Below, in pieces: positions 24,220 to 33,500 of a stretch of 64,000 bases of DNA. How positions within the stretch are numbered: position 1 is the stretch's first letter; each line of letters starts with the position of its first letter. This DNA is from Jiangella sp. DSM 45060 (GTDB lineage Bacteria; Actinomycetota; Actinomycetes; Jiangellales; Jiangellaceae). Position numbers and translations under genes: made by a program. The notes beneath the pieces were generated by a model. It worked only from the letters and a program-made list of their open reading frames with translations. It was not told where the DNA came from and made no database searches. The stretch lies in the NCBI RefSeq assembly GCF_900105175.1, contig NZ_LT629771.1, positions 3,100,001 to 3,164,000 on the forward strand. Reading direction: 5' to 3'.

Positions 24220-25080
24220 ATGCTGATCGATCGCGCCGGGCTGGCGGCGTTCCTCCGCAACCGCCGCGAGGCGCTGCAGCCCGAGGACGTCGGCCTCCCG
24301 CGGGGTCGGCGCCGCCGCACCAGCGGGCTGCGGCGCGAAGAGGTGGCGGCCCTCTGCCATCTGTCGGCTGACTACTACGCCCGGCTCGAACGCGAGCGCG
24401 GCCCGCACCCGTCCGAGCAGCTGATCGCCTCCATCGCGCAGGGCCTGCACCTCTCGCTCGACGAGCGCGACCACCTGTTCCGGCTCGCCGGGCACCAGCC
24501 GCCGGTCCGCGGGCCGGCCAGCGAGCACATCAGTCCCGGCCTGTTGCGCACCCTCGACCGCCTGGCCGACACTCCCGCAGAGATCATCACCGAGCTGGCC
24601 GAGACCCTGCGCCAGACGCCCCTCGGCGTCGCGCTCACCGGCGACGCCACCCGGTACACCGGGCCGGCCCGCAGCCTCGGCTACCGCTGGTTCACCGATC
24701 CCGCCGCCCGCGACCTGTACGCCACCGGCGACCACGAGCAGCTCTCGCGGGCGTTCGCCTCCGGCTTGCGCGGCATCGTGACGCTGCGCGGCCCTGAGTC
24801 CAGGGCGGCGCAGCTCGCTGAGCGGTTGCTCGCCCGCAGCGACGAGTTCCGGGCGCTCTGGGACGAGCACGAGATCGGCGTGCGCCCGAGCGAGGTCAAG
24901 CGCTTCGTCCACCCCGAGGTCGGCCTGCTGGAGCTGACCTGCCAGACCCTGCTCGACCCGGACCAGTCGCACCGCCTGCTCGTCTACACCGCCGTCCCGG
25001 GGAGCGAGAGCTACGACAAGCTCCGGCTGCTCTCCGTCGTCGGCACCATGACGCTGCCCGCTCAGGGCGACCCGCCGTAA
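24220..25080 (+). CDS. MmyB-like XRE-family regulator
   Basis: 286 residues. N-terminal HTH with the diagnostic RTSGLRREEVAALCHLSADYY and LERERGPHPS, followed by a MmyB-like ligand-binding PAS domain (about 105-275) that is thought to bind fatty acids. It is divergent from an SDR gene, its likely target. The last codons (AQGDPP) coincide with the reverse complement of one unit of the neighbouring repeat array, so the present C-terminus may be array-derived. Confidence 0.88.
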   Translation: MLIDRAGLAAFLRNRREALQPEDVGLPRGRRRRTSGLRREEVAALCHLSADYYARLERERGPHPSEQLIASIAQGLHLSLDERDHLFRLAGHQPPVRGPASEHISPGLLRTLDRLADTPAEIITELAETLRQTPLGVALTGDATRYTGPARSLGYRWFTDPAARDLYATGDHEQLSRAFASGLRGIVTLRGPESRAAQLAERLLARSDEFRALWDEHEIGVRPSEVKRFVHPEVGLLELTCQTLLDPDQSHRLLVYTAVPGSESYDKLRLLSVVGTMTLPAQGDPP

Positions 25081-25590
25081 CGGGCGACGAGCACGAGGGC
25101 GCGGTCGCGCAACCCGGTGCGCTCAGGGCGACCCGCTGTAACGGCCCGCGGCCAGCATGAGGTCGCGGTCGCGCAAGGCGGCCCACTGCAACGGGCCGCG
25201 AACGCGACGGCGAGATCGCGTATCGCTGTGCGCTCAGGGCGACGCGCCGTAGCCACCGGCGATGATCAGCTCGGTCACCGGGACGCCGGAGGCGTTGAAC
25301 GCCTCGATGATGGCCGGCGGTGGCCAGCGCGACGGCACGATCGCGTATCGCTGTGCGCTCAGGGCGACCCGCCGTAACGGGCGACGAGCACGAGGGCGCG
25401 GTCGCGCAACCCGGTGCACTCAGGGCGACGCGCCGTAGCCGGCGGTGGCCAGCGCGAGGGCACGGTCGCGCAGCGCGAGGGCACGGTCGCGCAGCGCGAG
25501 GGCACGATCGCGCATCGCTGTGCGCTCAGGACGACCCGCCGTAACGGGCAGCGAGAGCGTGGGCGCGGTGGCGCAGCGCGGTGCGCAGGG
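25062..25590. repeat. Tandem array of six WYL-regulator 3' ends
   Basis: Read on the - strand, the WYL gene tail (ARYGGSS-stop, stop at 25526) is followed by further tails with stops at 25420, 25359, 25234, 25123 and 25062, each ending in a variant of RYGGSP or GYGASP. The 61-bp units at 25062-25122 and 25359-25419 differ by one base. A 21-bp subunit (CAGCGCGAGGGCACGGTCGCG) is repeated three times at 25450-25512. Unit lengths of 61, 106, 111 and 125 bp put the tails in different frames. The last unit overlaps the end of the MmyB-like gene. Apart from one foreign 60-bp insert (25252-25311), the gene-free 445 bp hold nothing else. Confidence 0.85.
25252..25311 (-). pseudogene. Ribulokinase (FGGY kinase) fragment inside the repeat array
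   Basis: Twenty codons on the - strand read IIEAFNASGVPVTELIIAGG. This is very like the C-terminal segment of L-ribulokinase just before its conserved GG-LLKN element. Here it runs directly into YGASP-stop of the repeat array. The flanking sequence is array, with no other kinase sequence on either side. Confidence 0.65.
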
Positions 25591-26536
25591 ATGGCGGCGC
25601 GAGCGCCTCGGCGTCCGTCGCGAGCTGCCACAGCGCCCACTCGGCGTGCCGCGCGTCCTGGAACGTCACCTCCATCCGCAGCCAGCCGCTGGCGTCGGCG
25701 TCCTCGGCCGGGACGGCCTCCTCCGCCGGGACGGTCTCCTCGGCCAGGACGGCCAGCGCGGTCGCCACCAGCTCTTCTCGCCGCGACGGCCGCACCCGCA
25801 GCTGGACGACGACCTGGTCGGGGCCGGCGCGGAAGCGGGTGCCGCGGTCGCGCCAGATCCGGTCGAGGTCGACGTGGGCCGGGCGCTCGGCCGGTTCGGG
25901 CAGCTCCTCGGCCGCCAGCACGCGCGACAACCGGTAGGTGCGGTCCTCCCCCGACCTCGTGGCCAGCAGATACCCCCGGTCGCGGACGGTGACCAGCCCG
26001 ATCGGGTCCACCGTCCGCCAGGACGGCGGCCGGCCCGCCGCCGCGTAGTGCAGGCGCAGCTTGTGCCCGGCGAACACCGCGCGCCGGACCACGGCGGCCA
26101 CGTCGCCGGGCACCTCCTCGACGGCGGTCCGGCGGGCCAGCAGGTCGGTCTCCGGCTCGATCAGCATCCGCCGGGCCGCGTCGCTCGCCGTCGCCTGAGA
26201 CCCCTCCGGCAGTGCGTCGACCACCTTGCGCATGGCCGACGCCAGCGCCGAGCCGAGCCCGAACACCTGCTCGCCCCGCCCCAGCCCGGCGACCAGCAGC
26301 GCAAGTGCCTCGTCGTGGTTGAGGCCGGTGAGCTCGGTCCGGAACCCTGGCAGCAACGCGAAGCCGCCGTGCCGGCCACGTTCGGCGTACACCGGCACCC
26401 CGGCCGCCGACAGCGCCTCGATGTCGCGCAGGACGGTGCGCGTGGACACCTCGAGCTCGCGGGCCAGCGTGGCCGCGGACAGCCGGCCACGCTGGCGCAG
26501 CAGCAGCACCAGCGACACCAACCGGTCGGCGCGCAC
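25526..26536 (-). CDS. WYL-domain transcriptional regulator
   Basis: 336 residues. N-terminal HTH_11 (DRLVSLVLLLRQRGRLSAAT, LARELEVSTRTVLRDIEALS), a WYL domain at about 140-215 (LRLHYAAAGRPPSWRTVDPIG) and a WCX-like C-terminal domain. WYL domains bind nucleic acid or nucleotide ligands, and many such genes regulate DNA-damage or defence functions. Here no such neighbour is evident; the gene across the divergent promoter (26624-27019) is the likeliest target. Its 3' end is the source of the repeat array. Confidence 0.9.
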   Translation of the reverse strand: MRADRLVSLVLLLRQRGRLSAATLARELEVSTRTVLRDIEALSAAGVPVYAERGRHGGFALLPGFRTELTGLNHDEALALLVAGLGRGEQVFGLGSALASAMRKVVDALPEGSQATASDAARRMLIEPETDLLARRTAVEEVPGDVAAVVRRAVFAGHKLRLHYAAAGRPPSWRTVDPIGLVTVRDRGYLLATRSGEDRTYRLSRVLAAEELPEPAERPAHVDLDRIWRDRGTRFRAGPDQVVVQLRVRPSRREELVATALAVLAEETVPAEEAVPAEDADASGWLRMEVTFQDARHAEWALWQLATDAEALAPPSLRTALRHRAHALAARYGGSS

Positions 26537-26623
26537 ACGGACGTTCTACCAAATCACGACACCGGCTGTCGTGGTTCGGCGCCCGGCCAGCAGAATGGAG
26601 CTCTCGTCCACCTTGGAGTCCCG

Positions 26624-27019
26624 ATGACGCACCGGCCGGTCGCCCTCGGCGCCACCTGCGACCTGCACGAGACCTCGGACGACGGCCGCACCGTGAGCTT
26701 CGCGGTGAGCGAGTTCGTCGAGCTCGAGGGAGCGCGGCGGGTCGTGCTCCGCGGCGGCCTCGGGTTCACGGCCGGCTGGAACTCCCCGTCCCCGATCTGG
26801 TCGTCGTGGACGGAGGAATCGCTCACGCAGGACGTCTTGAACGTCGTGCTTCCCGACGAGGACGACACCGGCGAGGACCACCCCTGGGAGTGGCTCGCCG
26901 AGCTGGCCCGCGGCCGCGGCGTCGTGGTCACCGCTGACCAGCTGCGGCGTCTTCCGTACGAGGTCGAGCTCACCGGCCGCGTCCGGCGCCTGATCTCGGC
27001 CGGCCGCGACCAGCGCTAG
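26624..27019 (+). CDS. Hypothetical acidic protein, 131 aa
   Basis: I do not recognise this family. It is soluble, acidic and Trp-containing (WNSPSPIWSSWTEESL), with a helical C-terminal third. It is divergent from the WYL regulator with an 87-bp gap, so it may be its target. Its stop shares the four bases CTAG with the stop of the convergent TPP enzyme gene. Confidence 0.7.
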   Translation: MTHRPVALGATCDLHETSDDGRTVSFAVSEFVELEGARRVVLRGGLGFTAGWNSPSPIWSSWTEESLTQDVLNVVLPDEDDTGEDHPWEWLAELARGRGVVVTADQLRRLPYEVELTGRVRRLISAGRDQR

Positions 27020-28803
27020 CGTCCGGGGACGAACTCCTGCGCCTTGGTCTTCACACCCTGGACGAGGACGCGCCAGGCGTTGGGGTCGCCCTTGAGCAGG
27101 GCCTCCGTCGTCTCCTTCAGCTGCTCGAAGGTCGCGTGCGGCGGGATCGGCGGCACCTCAGGGTCGCACCGCACGTCCAGCACGACCGGGCCGTCCGCCG
27201 CCAGCGCCCGGTCCCACGCGTCACCCAGCTCGTCCGGGTCGTCGACGGCGATCCCGCCGAGGCCGAACACGCGCGCGGCCGCCGCGTAGTCGACGTCGGG
27301 CAGGGTCTGCGACTCCTCGAACTTCGGCGCGCCGCCCAGCGCCCGCAGCTCCCACGTCACCTGGTTGAGATCGTTGTTGTGGAACACGCACACCACGAGC
27401 CGCCGGTCGTACCAGCGGTCCTGGTACCGGGCGACGGTGATCAGCTCGGCCAGCCCGTTCATCTGCATCGCGCCGTCGCCGACGAGCGCGACGACCGGGC
27501 GGTCGGGGTGGGCGAACTTGGCGCCGACGGCGTACGGCACGCCCGCGCCCATCGTCGCCAGCGTGCCCGACAACGAGCCGCGCATCGACCCGTGCATCCG
27601 CAGCAGCCGCGCGTACCAGTTCGTCGACGACCCGGAGTCGGCGGTGACGATGGCGTCGTCGGGGATGCGCAGCGACAGCTCGTGCACCACCCGCATCGGG
27701 TTGACGGGGTGGGCGGCGACCATCGCCTGCCGCTCGACCGTCGCCCACCAGTCCGCCACGCTCTCCTCGACCCGCGCGCGCCACGACCGGTCCGGCGCCG
27801 GACGCAGCAACGGCAGCAGCGCCCGCAGGGTCGCGCCGGCGTCGCCGGCGAGGTTGACCTCCGTCGGGTACCGCATCCCGAGCATCGAACCGTCCAGGTC
27901 GATCTGCACCGCGCGGGCCTGGCCGAACGGGGGCAGGAACTGGCTGTACGGGAAGCTGGACCCGACGATCACCAAGGTGTCGCAGTCGCGCATCAGTTCG
28001 TAGCTGGCCCGGGTGCCGAGCAGCCCGATCGACCCCGTCACGTACGGCAGGTCGTCGGAGAGCACGTCCTTGCCGAGCAGCGCCTTCGCCACCCCGGCGC
28101 CGGTCGCCTCGGCCAGCTGCATCACCTCGCCGGCCGCGCCCCGGGCCCCCTGGCCGACCAGGATCGCGACCCGCTCCCCCGCGTTGACGACGGCGGCCGC
28201 GGCCTCCAGCTGCTCCTGCGCCGGCAGGACGACCGACGACGGCGCGTCCGGCGGCCCGGACGGCACCTGCCGGAACACGTGCTCCGGCGCGCTGTAGTCG
28301 AGCTCCTGGACGTCCGCCGGGACGATCACGGCGGTCGGCGCCCGCCGTGCCACGGCCGTGCGCATGGCCCGGTCGACGGCGTTCGGCAGCTGCTCCGGCA
28401 CGTTCACCTCGGTCAGGTAGTCGCTCGCGACGTCCTTGAACAACGTCTGCAGATCGATCTCCTGCTGATAGTGCCCGCCCATCGCCGCGCGCGCCGTCTG
28501 CCCGACGATCGCGACCACCGGCACGTGGTCCAGCTTGGCGTCGTACAGGCCGTTGAGCAGGTGAATCGCCCCGGGCCCGGACGTCGCGACGCAGACGCCG
28601 GGCCGGCCGCTGAACTTCGCGTACCCGACCGCCTCGAACGCCGCCATCTCCTCGTGCCGCGACTGCACGAACCTCGGCTCGTCGCCCGCCGCCTCGAACG
28701 CCGCGACGATCCCGTTGATGCCGTCGCCCGGGTAGCCGAAGACCTGTTCGACCCCCCACTCCCGCAGCCGCTCCAGCAGCCGGGCCGCAACTGTCTGTGC
28801 CAT
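27016..28803 (-). CDS. TPP-dependent pyruvate oxidase/dehydrogenase-like enzyme (PoxB type)
   Basis: 595 residues with the three TPP-enzyme domains in order. The N-terminal domain has the catalytic Glu in FVQSRHEEMAAF; the central domain is Rossmann-like; the C-terminal TPP-binding motif starts GDGAMQMNG (442-450) and ends NNDLNQ. The N-terminal ERLREWGVEQVFGYPGDGI fits PoxB and acetolactate-synthase-like enzymes. The absence of an IlvN-type small-subunit gene and the MQMNG/NNDLNQVTWE motifs favour oxidative decarboxylation of pyruvate to acetate or acetyl phosphate. It converges with the hypothetical gene, the two stops interlocking. Confidence 0.85.
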   Translation of the reverse strand: MAQTVAARLLERLREWGVEQVFGYPGDGINGIVAAFEAAGDEPRFVQSRHEEMAAFEAVGYAKFSGRPGVCVATSGPGAIHLLNGLYDAKLDHVPVVAIVGQTARAAMGGHYQQEIDLQTLFKDVASDYLTEVNVPEQLPNAVDRAMRTAVARRAPTAVIVPADVQELDYSAPEHVFRQVPSGPPDAPSSVVLPAQEQLEAAAAVVNAGERVAILVGQGARGAAGEVMQLAEATGAGVAKALLGKDVLSDDLPYVTGSIGLLGTRASYELMRDCDTLVIVGSSFPYSQFLPPFGQARAVQIDLDGSMLGMRYPTEVNLAGDAGATLRALLPLLRPAPDRSWRARVEESVADWWATVERQAMVAAHPVNPMRVVHELSLRIPDDAIVTADSGSSTNWYARLLRMHGSMRGSLSGTLATMGAGVPYAVGAKFAHPDRPVVALVGDGAMQMNGLAELITVARYQDRWYDRRLVVCVFHNNDLNQVTWELRALGGAPKFEESQTLPDVDYAAAARVFGLGGIAVDDPDELGDAWDRALAADGPVVLDVRCDPEVPPIPPHATFEQLKETTEALLKGDPNAWRVLVQGVKTKAQEFVPGR

Positions 28804-28836
28804 GTGTCCTCCCTACCCTGCCGGCCCGGCCACATG

Positions 28837-28870
28837 GTGAGGCCGGCCAGAGTGCTCCGGCCGGCCCCAC
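28837..28870 (-). terminator. Hairpin between the SRPBCC and TPP enzyme genes
   Basis: GGCCGGCC at 28841-28848 and 28859-28866 pair across a 10-nt loop, with outer GTG and CAC extending the stem past one mismatch. It would end transcription of the SRPBCC gene before the TPP enzyme. Confidence 0.55.
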
Positions 28871-28915
28871 ACCGGGTTACCCGATACGGCGCCGGCCAAA
28901 CGGCGCGCCGTGACG

Positions 28916-29374
28916 TCAGCCGTCGCGCGGGACGTCGCCGCGCCAGGCGCCGGAGGCCAGGCCGCGCGCCTCGATGAACTCCTTGAAGTTCGCCATGTCG
29001 CGCTCGGCGGCCATCGCGACCAGGCCGGTCTTCTCGCCGGCCTTCTCCGCCAGGCCCTCGGGCTCCATCTCCAGCTGCAGCGTCACCCGCGTGTTCTCGG
29101 CGTCCAGCTTGTGAAACGTCACGACGCCGGCTTGGTCGACGCCGCCGGTGGAGCGCCACGCGATGCGCTCGTCGGGGTGCTGCTCGGTGATCTCGGCGTC
29201 GAACTCTCGCTGCACGCCGGCGATCCGCACCGTCCAGTGCAGGTGCCGGTCGTCGAGCTGCCTGACCGTCTCGACGCCGTCCATGAACTTCGGGAACTCC
29301 TCGAACTGGGTCCACTGGTTGTAGGCGGTCGTGATCGGGCAGTGCACGTCGACCGACTTCGTGGCCGTGGTCAT
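28916..29374 (-). CDS. SRPBCC family protein (polyketide cyclase-like)
   Basis: 152 residues. The opening VDVHCPITTAYNQWTQFEEFPKFM (residues about 8-31) and the strand pattern WTVRIAGVQREFDAEITEQ match the SRPBCC proteins of the Polyketide_cyc/COQ10 branch. These are widespread in actinobacteria and often stress-linked. Ligand unknown. The ATG at 29374 follows GAGAGGAGCACCG. It is divergent from the topoisomerase gene. Confidence 0.87.
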   Translation of the reverse strand: MTTATKSVDVHCPITTAYNQWTQFEEFPKFMDGVETVRQLDDRHLHWTVRIAGVQREFDAEITEQHPDERIAWRSTGGVDQAGVVTFHKLDAENTRVTLQLEMEPEGLAEKAGEKTGLVAMAAERDMANFKEFIEARGLASGAWRGDVPRDG

Positions 29375-29497
29375 CGGTGCTCCTCTCGGGTCGTCGTTCC
29401 TCGGTCCCTCGGCCCGTACCCCGGGCCCGCGGCCGGGTAACGACGCGTGCGAACGGCCCGAACCGGGTACGGACGGTCTGCGCGGAAGGGGGTGGCG

Positions 29498-30538
29498 GTG
29501 CGGCTGCGACGATGGGATCCGGCCGGGCCCGCGATCCTGCGGCGCCGCCGCGGCCGGGGTTTCGGCTACGTCGACGCCGGCGGCGAGCGGCTGCGCGACG
29601 CGGAGACGCTGGCCCGCATCCGGGCCCTTGTCATCCCGCCGGCCTGGACCGACGTCCGCATCTGCCCGTGGCCGCACGGCCACCTGCAGGCCGTCGGCAC
29701 CGACGACGCCGGCCGGCGGCAGTACCTGTACCACGACGCCTGGCGCGAGCAGCGCGACCGGGAGAAGTTCGCCCGCGTCCGCGAGTTCGGCCGGGCCCTG
29801 CCGAAGGCGCGCGCCCACATCACCGCCGACCTCGCCACCCGCGGCCTGAACCGGCGCCGGGTCCTCGCCGCCGCGGCCCGGCTGCTCGACATCGGGTTCT
29901 TCCGCATCGGCGGTGAGGCCTACGCACAGGAGAACGGCTCGCACGGCCTGGCGACGGTGCTCCGCTCGCACGTCAGCGTGGCCCGCGGCGGGCCGGTCGT
30001 GTTCGAGTACCCGGCGAAGTCCGGGCAGGAACGGGTTCAGGCGGTCGCCGACGACGAGGTCGTCGCGGTCGTGCGGGCCCTCATGCGCCGCCGCGAACCG
30101 GAACAGACGCTGCTCGCGTACTACGAGGGCCGGGCCTGGCACGAGGTCCGCTCGTCCGACATCAACGACTACCTGCACGAGCTCTGCGGCGACGACTCCA
30201 GCGCCAAGGACTTCCGCACCTGGCACGGCACCGTGCTGGCCGCGGTCGCCCTGGCCACGGCGTCCGACGACCCCGCCTCGCTGAGCCGGACCGCCCGCCG
30301 CCGCGTCGAGACCCGGGCGATCCGGGAGGTCGCCGAGTACCTCGGCAACACCCCGGCGGTCGCCCGCTCCGCCTACATCGACCCCGCCGTGGTCGAGGCG
30401 TTCGAGCAGGGCGTCACTATCGCGCCCACCCTGCGGCGCCTCGGCGCGGGCGACGCGACGGCCGGCGTGCCGGCCGACGAGAAGGACCGCGAGCGCGTCG
30501 AGCGCGCCGTCCTCGCCCTGCTCGACGAGACCGGCTGA
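29498..30538 (+). CDS. DNA topoisomerase IB
   Basis: 346 residues, the compact bacterial/poxvirus-like form. An N-terminal domain (about 1-80) includes IPPAWTDVRICPWPHGHLQA. The catalytic domain holds KDFRTWHGTVLAA (a catalytic Arg and His region), and the nucleophile is Tyr293 in RSAYIDP. It relaxes supercoils by a 3'-phosphotyrosyl intermediate without ATP. I chose GTG at 29498, 5 nt after AAGGGGG; GTG at 29492 would be too close. Usually accessory in actinobacteria. It ends 4 bp from the convergent pyruvate carboxylase. Confidence 0.92.
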   Translation: MRLRRWDPAGPAILRRRRGRGFGYVDAGGERLRDAETLARIRALVIPPAWTDVRICPWPHGHLQAVGTDDAGRRQYLYHDAWREQRDREKFARVREFGRALPKARAHITADLATRGLNRRRVLAAAARLLDIGFFRIGGEAYAQENGSHGLATVLRSHVSVARGGPVVFEYPAKSGQERVQAVADDEVVAVVRALMRRREPEQTLLAYYEGRAWHEVRSSDINDYLHELCGDDSSAKDFRTWHGTVLAAVALATASDDPASLSRTARRRVETRAIREVAEYLGNTPAVARSAYIDPAVVEAFEQGVTIAPTLRRLGAGDATAGVPADEKDRERVERAVLALLDETG

Positions 30539-30542
30539 CCGC

Positions 30543-33500
30543 TCACCCCAGCTCCAGGATGAGGTCACCCGCCTCGACCCGCCGGACGGCGCTGACGGCG
30601 AGCCGGCGCACGGTGCCGGCCTGGCCCGCGGTGATGGCCGCCTCCATCTTCATCGCCTCGATGGTGGCGACGGTGCCGCCGGCCTCGACGGCGTCGCCCT
30701 CGGCGACGGTGAGGGTGACGACGCCGGCGAACGGGGCCGCGACGTGGCGCGGGTTCGCCGGGTCGGCCTTCTCGGCGGGCGTGTGGTCCGAGACGATCGA
30801 GCGGTCGCGGATCTGCAGCGGCCGGAGCTGGCCGTTGAGCGTCGCCATGACGGTGCGCACGCCGCGCTCGTCGGCCTCGCCGATGGCCTGCAGCTCGATC
30901 AGCAGCCGCACCCCGGGCTCGAGGTCGACGGGGTACTCCTGGTTGGCGCGCAGGCCGTAGAAGAACTCGCGGGTCGACAGCACGCTGGTGTCGCCGTAGG
31001 CCTCGCGGTGCGCCTGCTGCTCGCCGGCCGGCCCGGGGAACAGCAGCCGGTTCAGGGTCTCGCGCCGGTCGGTGGCCAGCCCGGCGCGGTCGTCGTCGGA
31101 CAGGTCGGCGGCGACGGGGGTGTACGGGCGGCCGGCCAGCGCCTTGGTACGGAACGGCTCGGGCCAGCCGCCGGGCGGGTCGCCGAGCTCGCCGTGCAGG
31201 AACCGGATGACGGAGTCGGGGATGTCGTACGCGTCGGGCGAGGCGGCGAAGTCCTCGGGCGACACCCCGGCGCCGACGAGGTGCAGCGCGAGGTCGCCGA
31301 CCACCTTCGACGACGGCGTCACCTTGACCAGGCGGCCGAGGATGCGGTCGGCGGCGGCGTACAGGTCCTCGATCTCCTCGAACCGGTCGCCCAGCCCGAG
31401 CGCGACCGCCTGGGTGCGCAGGTTGGACAGCTGACCGCCGGGGATCTCGTGGCGGTAGACGCGGCCCGTGGGCGCGCCCAGCCCGGACTCGAACGGCGCG
31501 TACAGTGTGCGGACGCCCTGCCAGTACGGCTCGAGGTCGCCGACGGCGCGCAGGTCGAGCTCCGTCGGACGGTCGGAGGCCTCGGCGGCGGCGACGATGG
31601 CCGACAGCGAGGGCTGCGACGTCGTGCCGGCCATGGACGCGACGGCGCCGTCGACGGCGTCGACCCCGGCCTCGGCGGCGGCGAGGTACGTGGCCAGCTG
31701 ACCGCCGGCGGTGTCGTGGGTGTGCAGGTGCACCGGCAGCTCGAACTCGCGGCGCAGGGCCGTGACCAGCCGCGCGGCGGCGGGCGGGCGCAGCAGCCCG
31801 GCCATGTCCTTGATCGCCAGCACGTGCGCGCCCGCGGCGACGATCTGCTCGGCCAGCCGCAGGTAGTAGTCGAGCGTGTACTGCGTCTCGCCGGGGTCGC
31901 TGAGGTCGGCCGTGTAGCACATCGCGACCTCGGCGACCGCCGTCCCGGTCTCGCGGACCGCGTCGATGGCCGGGCGCATCGGCTCGACGTTGTTGAGCGC
32001 GTCGAAGATGCGGAAGATGTCCACCCCGGTGGCGGCGGCCTCCTGCACGAACGCCGTCGTGACGTCGACGGGGTACGGCGTGTAGCCGACGGTGTTGCGG
32101 CCGCGCAGCAGCATCTGCAGGCAGATGTTCGGCACCGCCCGGCGCAGCGCCGCCAGCCGCTCCCACGGGTCCTCGGCGAGGAACCGCAGCGCGACGTCGT
32201 AGGTGGCGCCGCCCCAGCACTCCAGCGAGAGCAGCTCGGGCACCGTGTGCGCGACCACCGGCGCGGCCGCGACGAGGTCCTTCGTGCGGACCCGGGTGGC
32301 CAGCAGCGACTGGTGTGCGTCGCGGAACGTGGTGTCGGTGACCTGCAGCGACGGCGACGAGCGCAGCCAGGCGGCGAAGCCGTCCGGCCCCAGCTCGTCG
32401 AGCCGCTGCTTGGAGCCGGCCGGCGGCGGCCCGGCCGGCACCGGCGGCAGCTTCAGCGCGGGCTCGGCGGCGAGCGGCGGCTCGCCGTGCGGCCGGTTCA
32501 CGGTGACGTCGGCGAGGTAGCTGAGCAGCCGGGTGCCGCGGTCGGCCGAGACCCGGCCGGCCAGCAGGTGCGGGTGCTCGTCGATGAACGACGTCGTGAC
32601 CCCGCCGGCCCGGAAGTCGGGATCGTCGAGCACGGCCTGCAGGAACGGGATGTTGGTGCGGACGCCGCGGATGCGGAACTCGGCTAGCGCCCGGCGGGCC
32701 CGGGCCGCGGCGGCGTCGAAGTCGCGGCCCCGGCAGGTCAGCTTCACCAGCATCGAGTCGAAGTGCGGGCTGATCTCGCTGCCGGCGTGGGTGGTGCCGC
32801 CGTCGAGCCGGATCCCCGAGCCGCCCGGCGAGCGGTACGCGCTGATGGTGCCGGTGTCGGGCTGGAAGCCGTCGGACGGGTCCTCCGTCGTGATGCGGCA
32901 CTGCAGCGCCGCGCCACGCACCGTGATGGTGTCCTGGGCGAGTCCGAGCTCGGCCAGCCGCTCCCCCGCGGCGATGCGGAACTGCGCCTGCACGAGGTCG
33001 ACGTCGGTGACCTCCTCCGTCACCGTGTGCTCGACCTGGATGCGCGGGTTCATCTCGATGAACACGTGCCGGCCCGCGGGGTCGAGCAGGAACTCGACGG
33101 TCCCGGCGTTGCGGTAGCCGATGTGCCGGGCGAACCGTACGGCGTCGGCGCAGATGCGGTCGCGCACGGCGGGGTCGAGGTTCGGCGCGGGCGCCAGCTC
33201 GACCACCTTCTGGTGCCGCCGCTGCACCGAGCAGTCGCGCTCGAACAGGTGGATGACGTCGCCCAGACCGTCGGCGAGGATCTGCACCTCGATGTGCCGC
33301 GGGCTCACCACGGCCTGCTCGAGGAAGAGCGTGGGGTCGCCGAAGGCCGCCTCGGCCTCGCGGGCCGCGGTGTCGAGCGCCTCGGGCAGCTGCGCGGCGT
33401 CGTTCACCTGGCGCATGCCCCGGCCGCCGCCGCCCGCGACCGCCTTGACGAACACCGGGAAGCCGATCTCGTCGGCGGCCGCCAGCAGCTCCTCGCGATC

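Noticed and set aside
25062..25590. Possible CRISPR array
   Set aside because: Repeats are variable in length, mutually overlapping with coding ends, and have no uniform spacers or cas genes nearby.
25062..25590. Possible integron-like cassette array
   Set aside because: No integrase, no attC-like folded sites, and units are copies of one gene end rather than whole genes.
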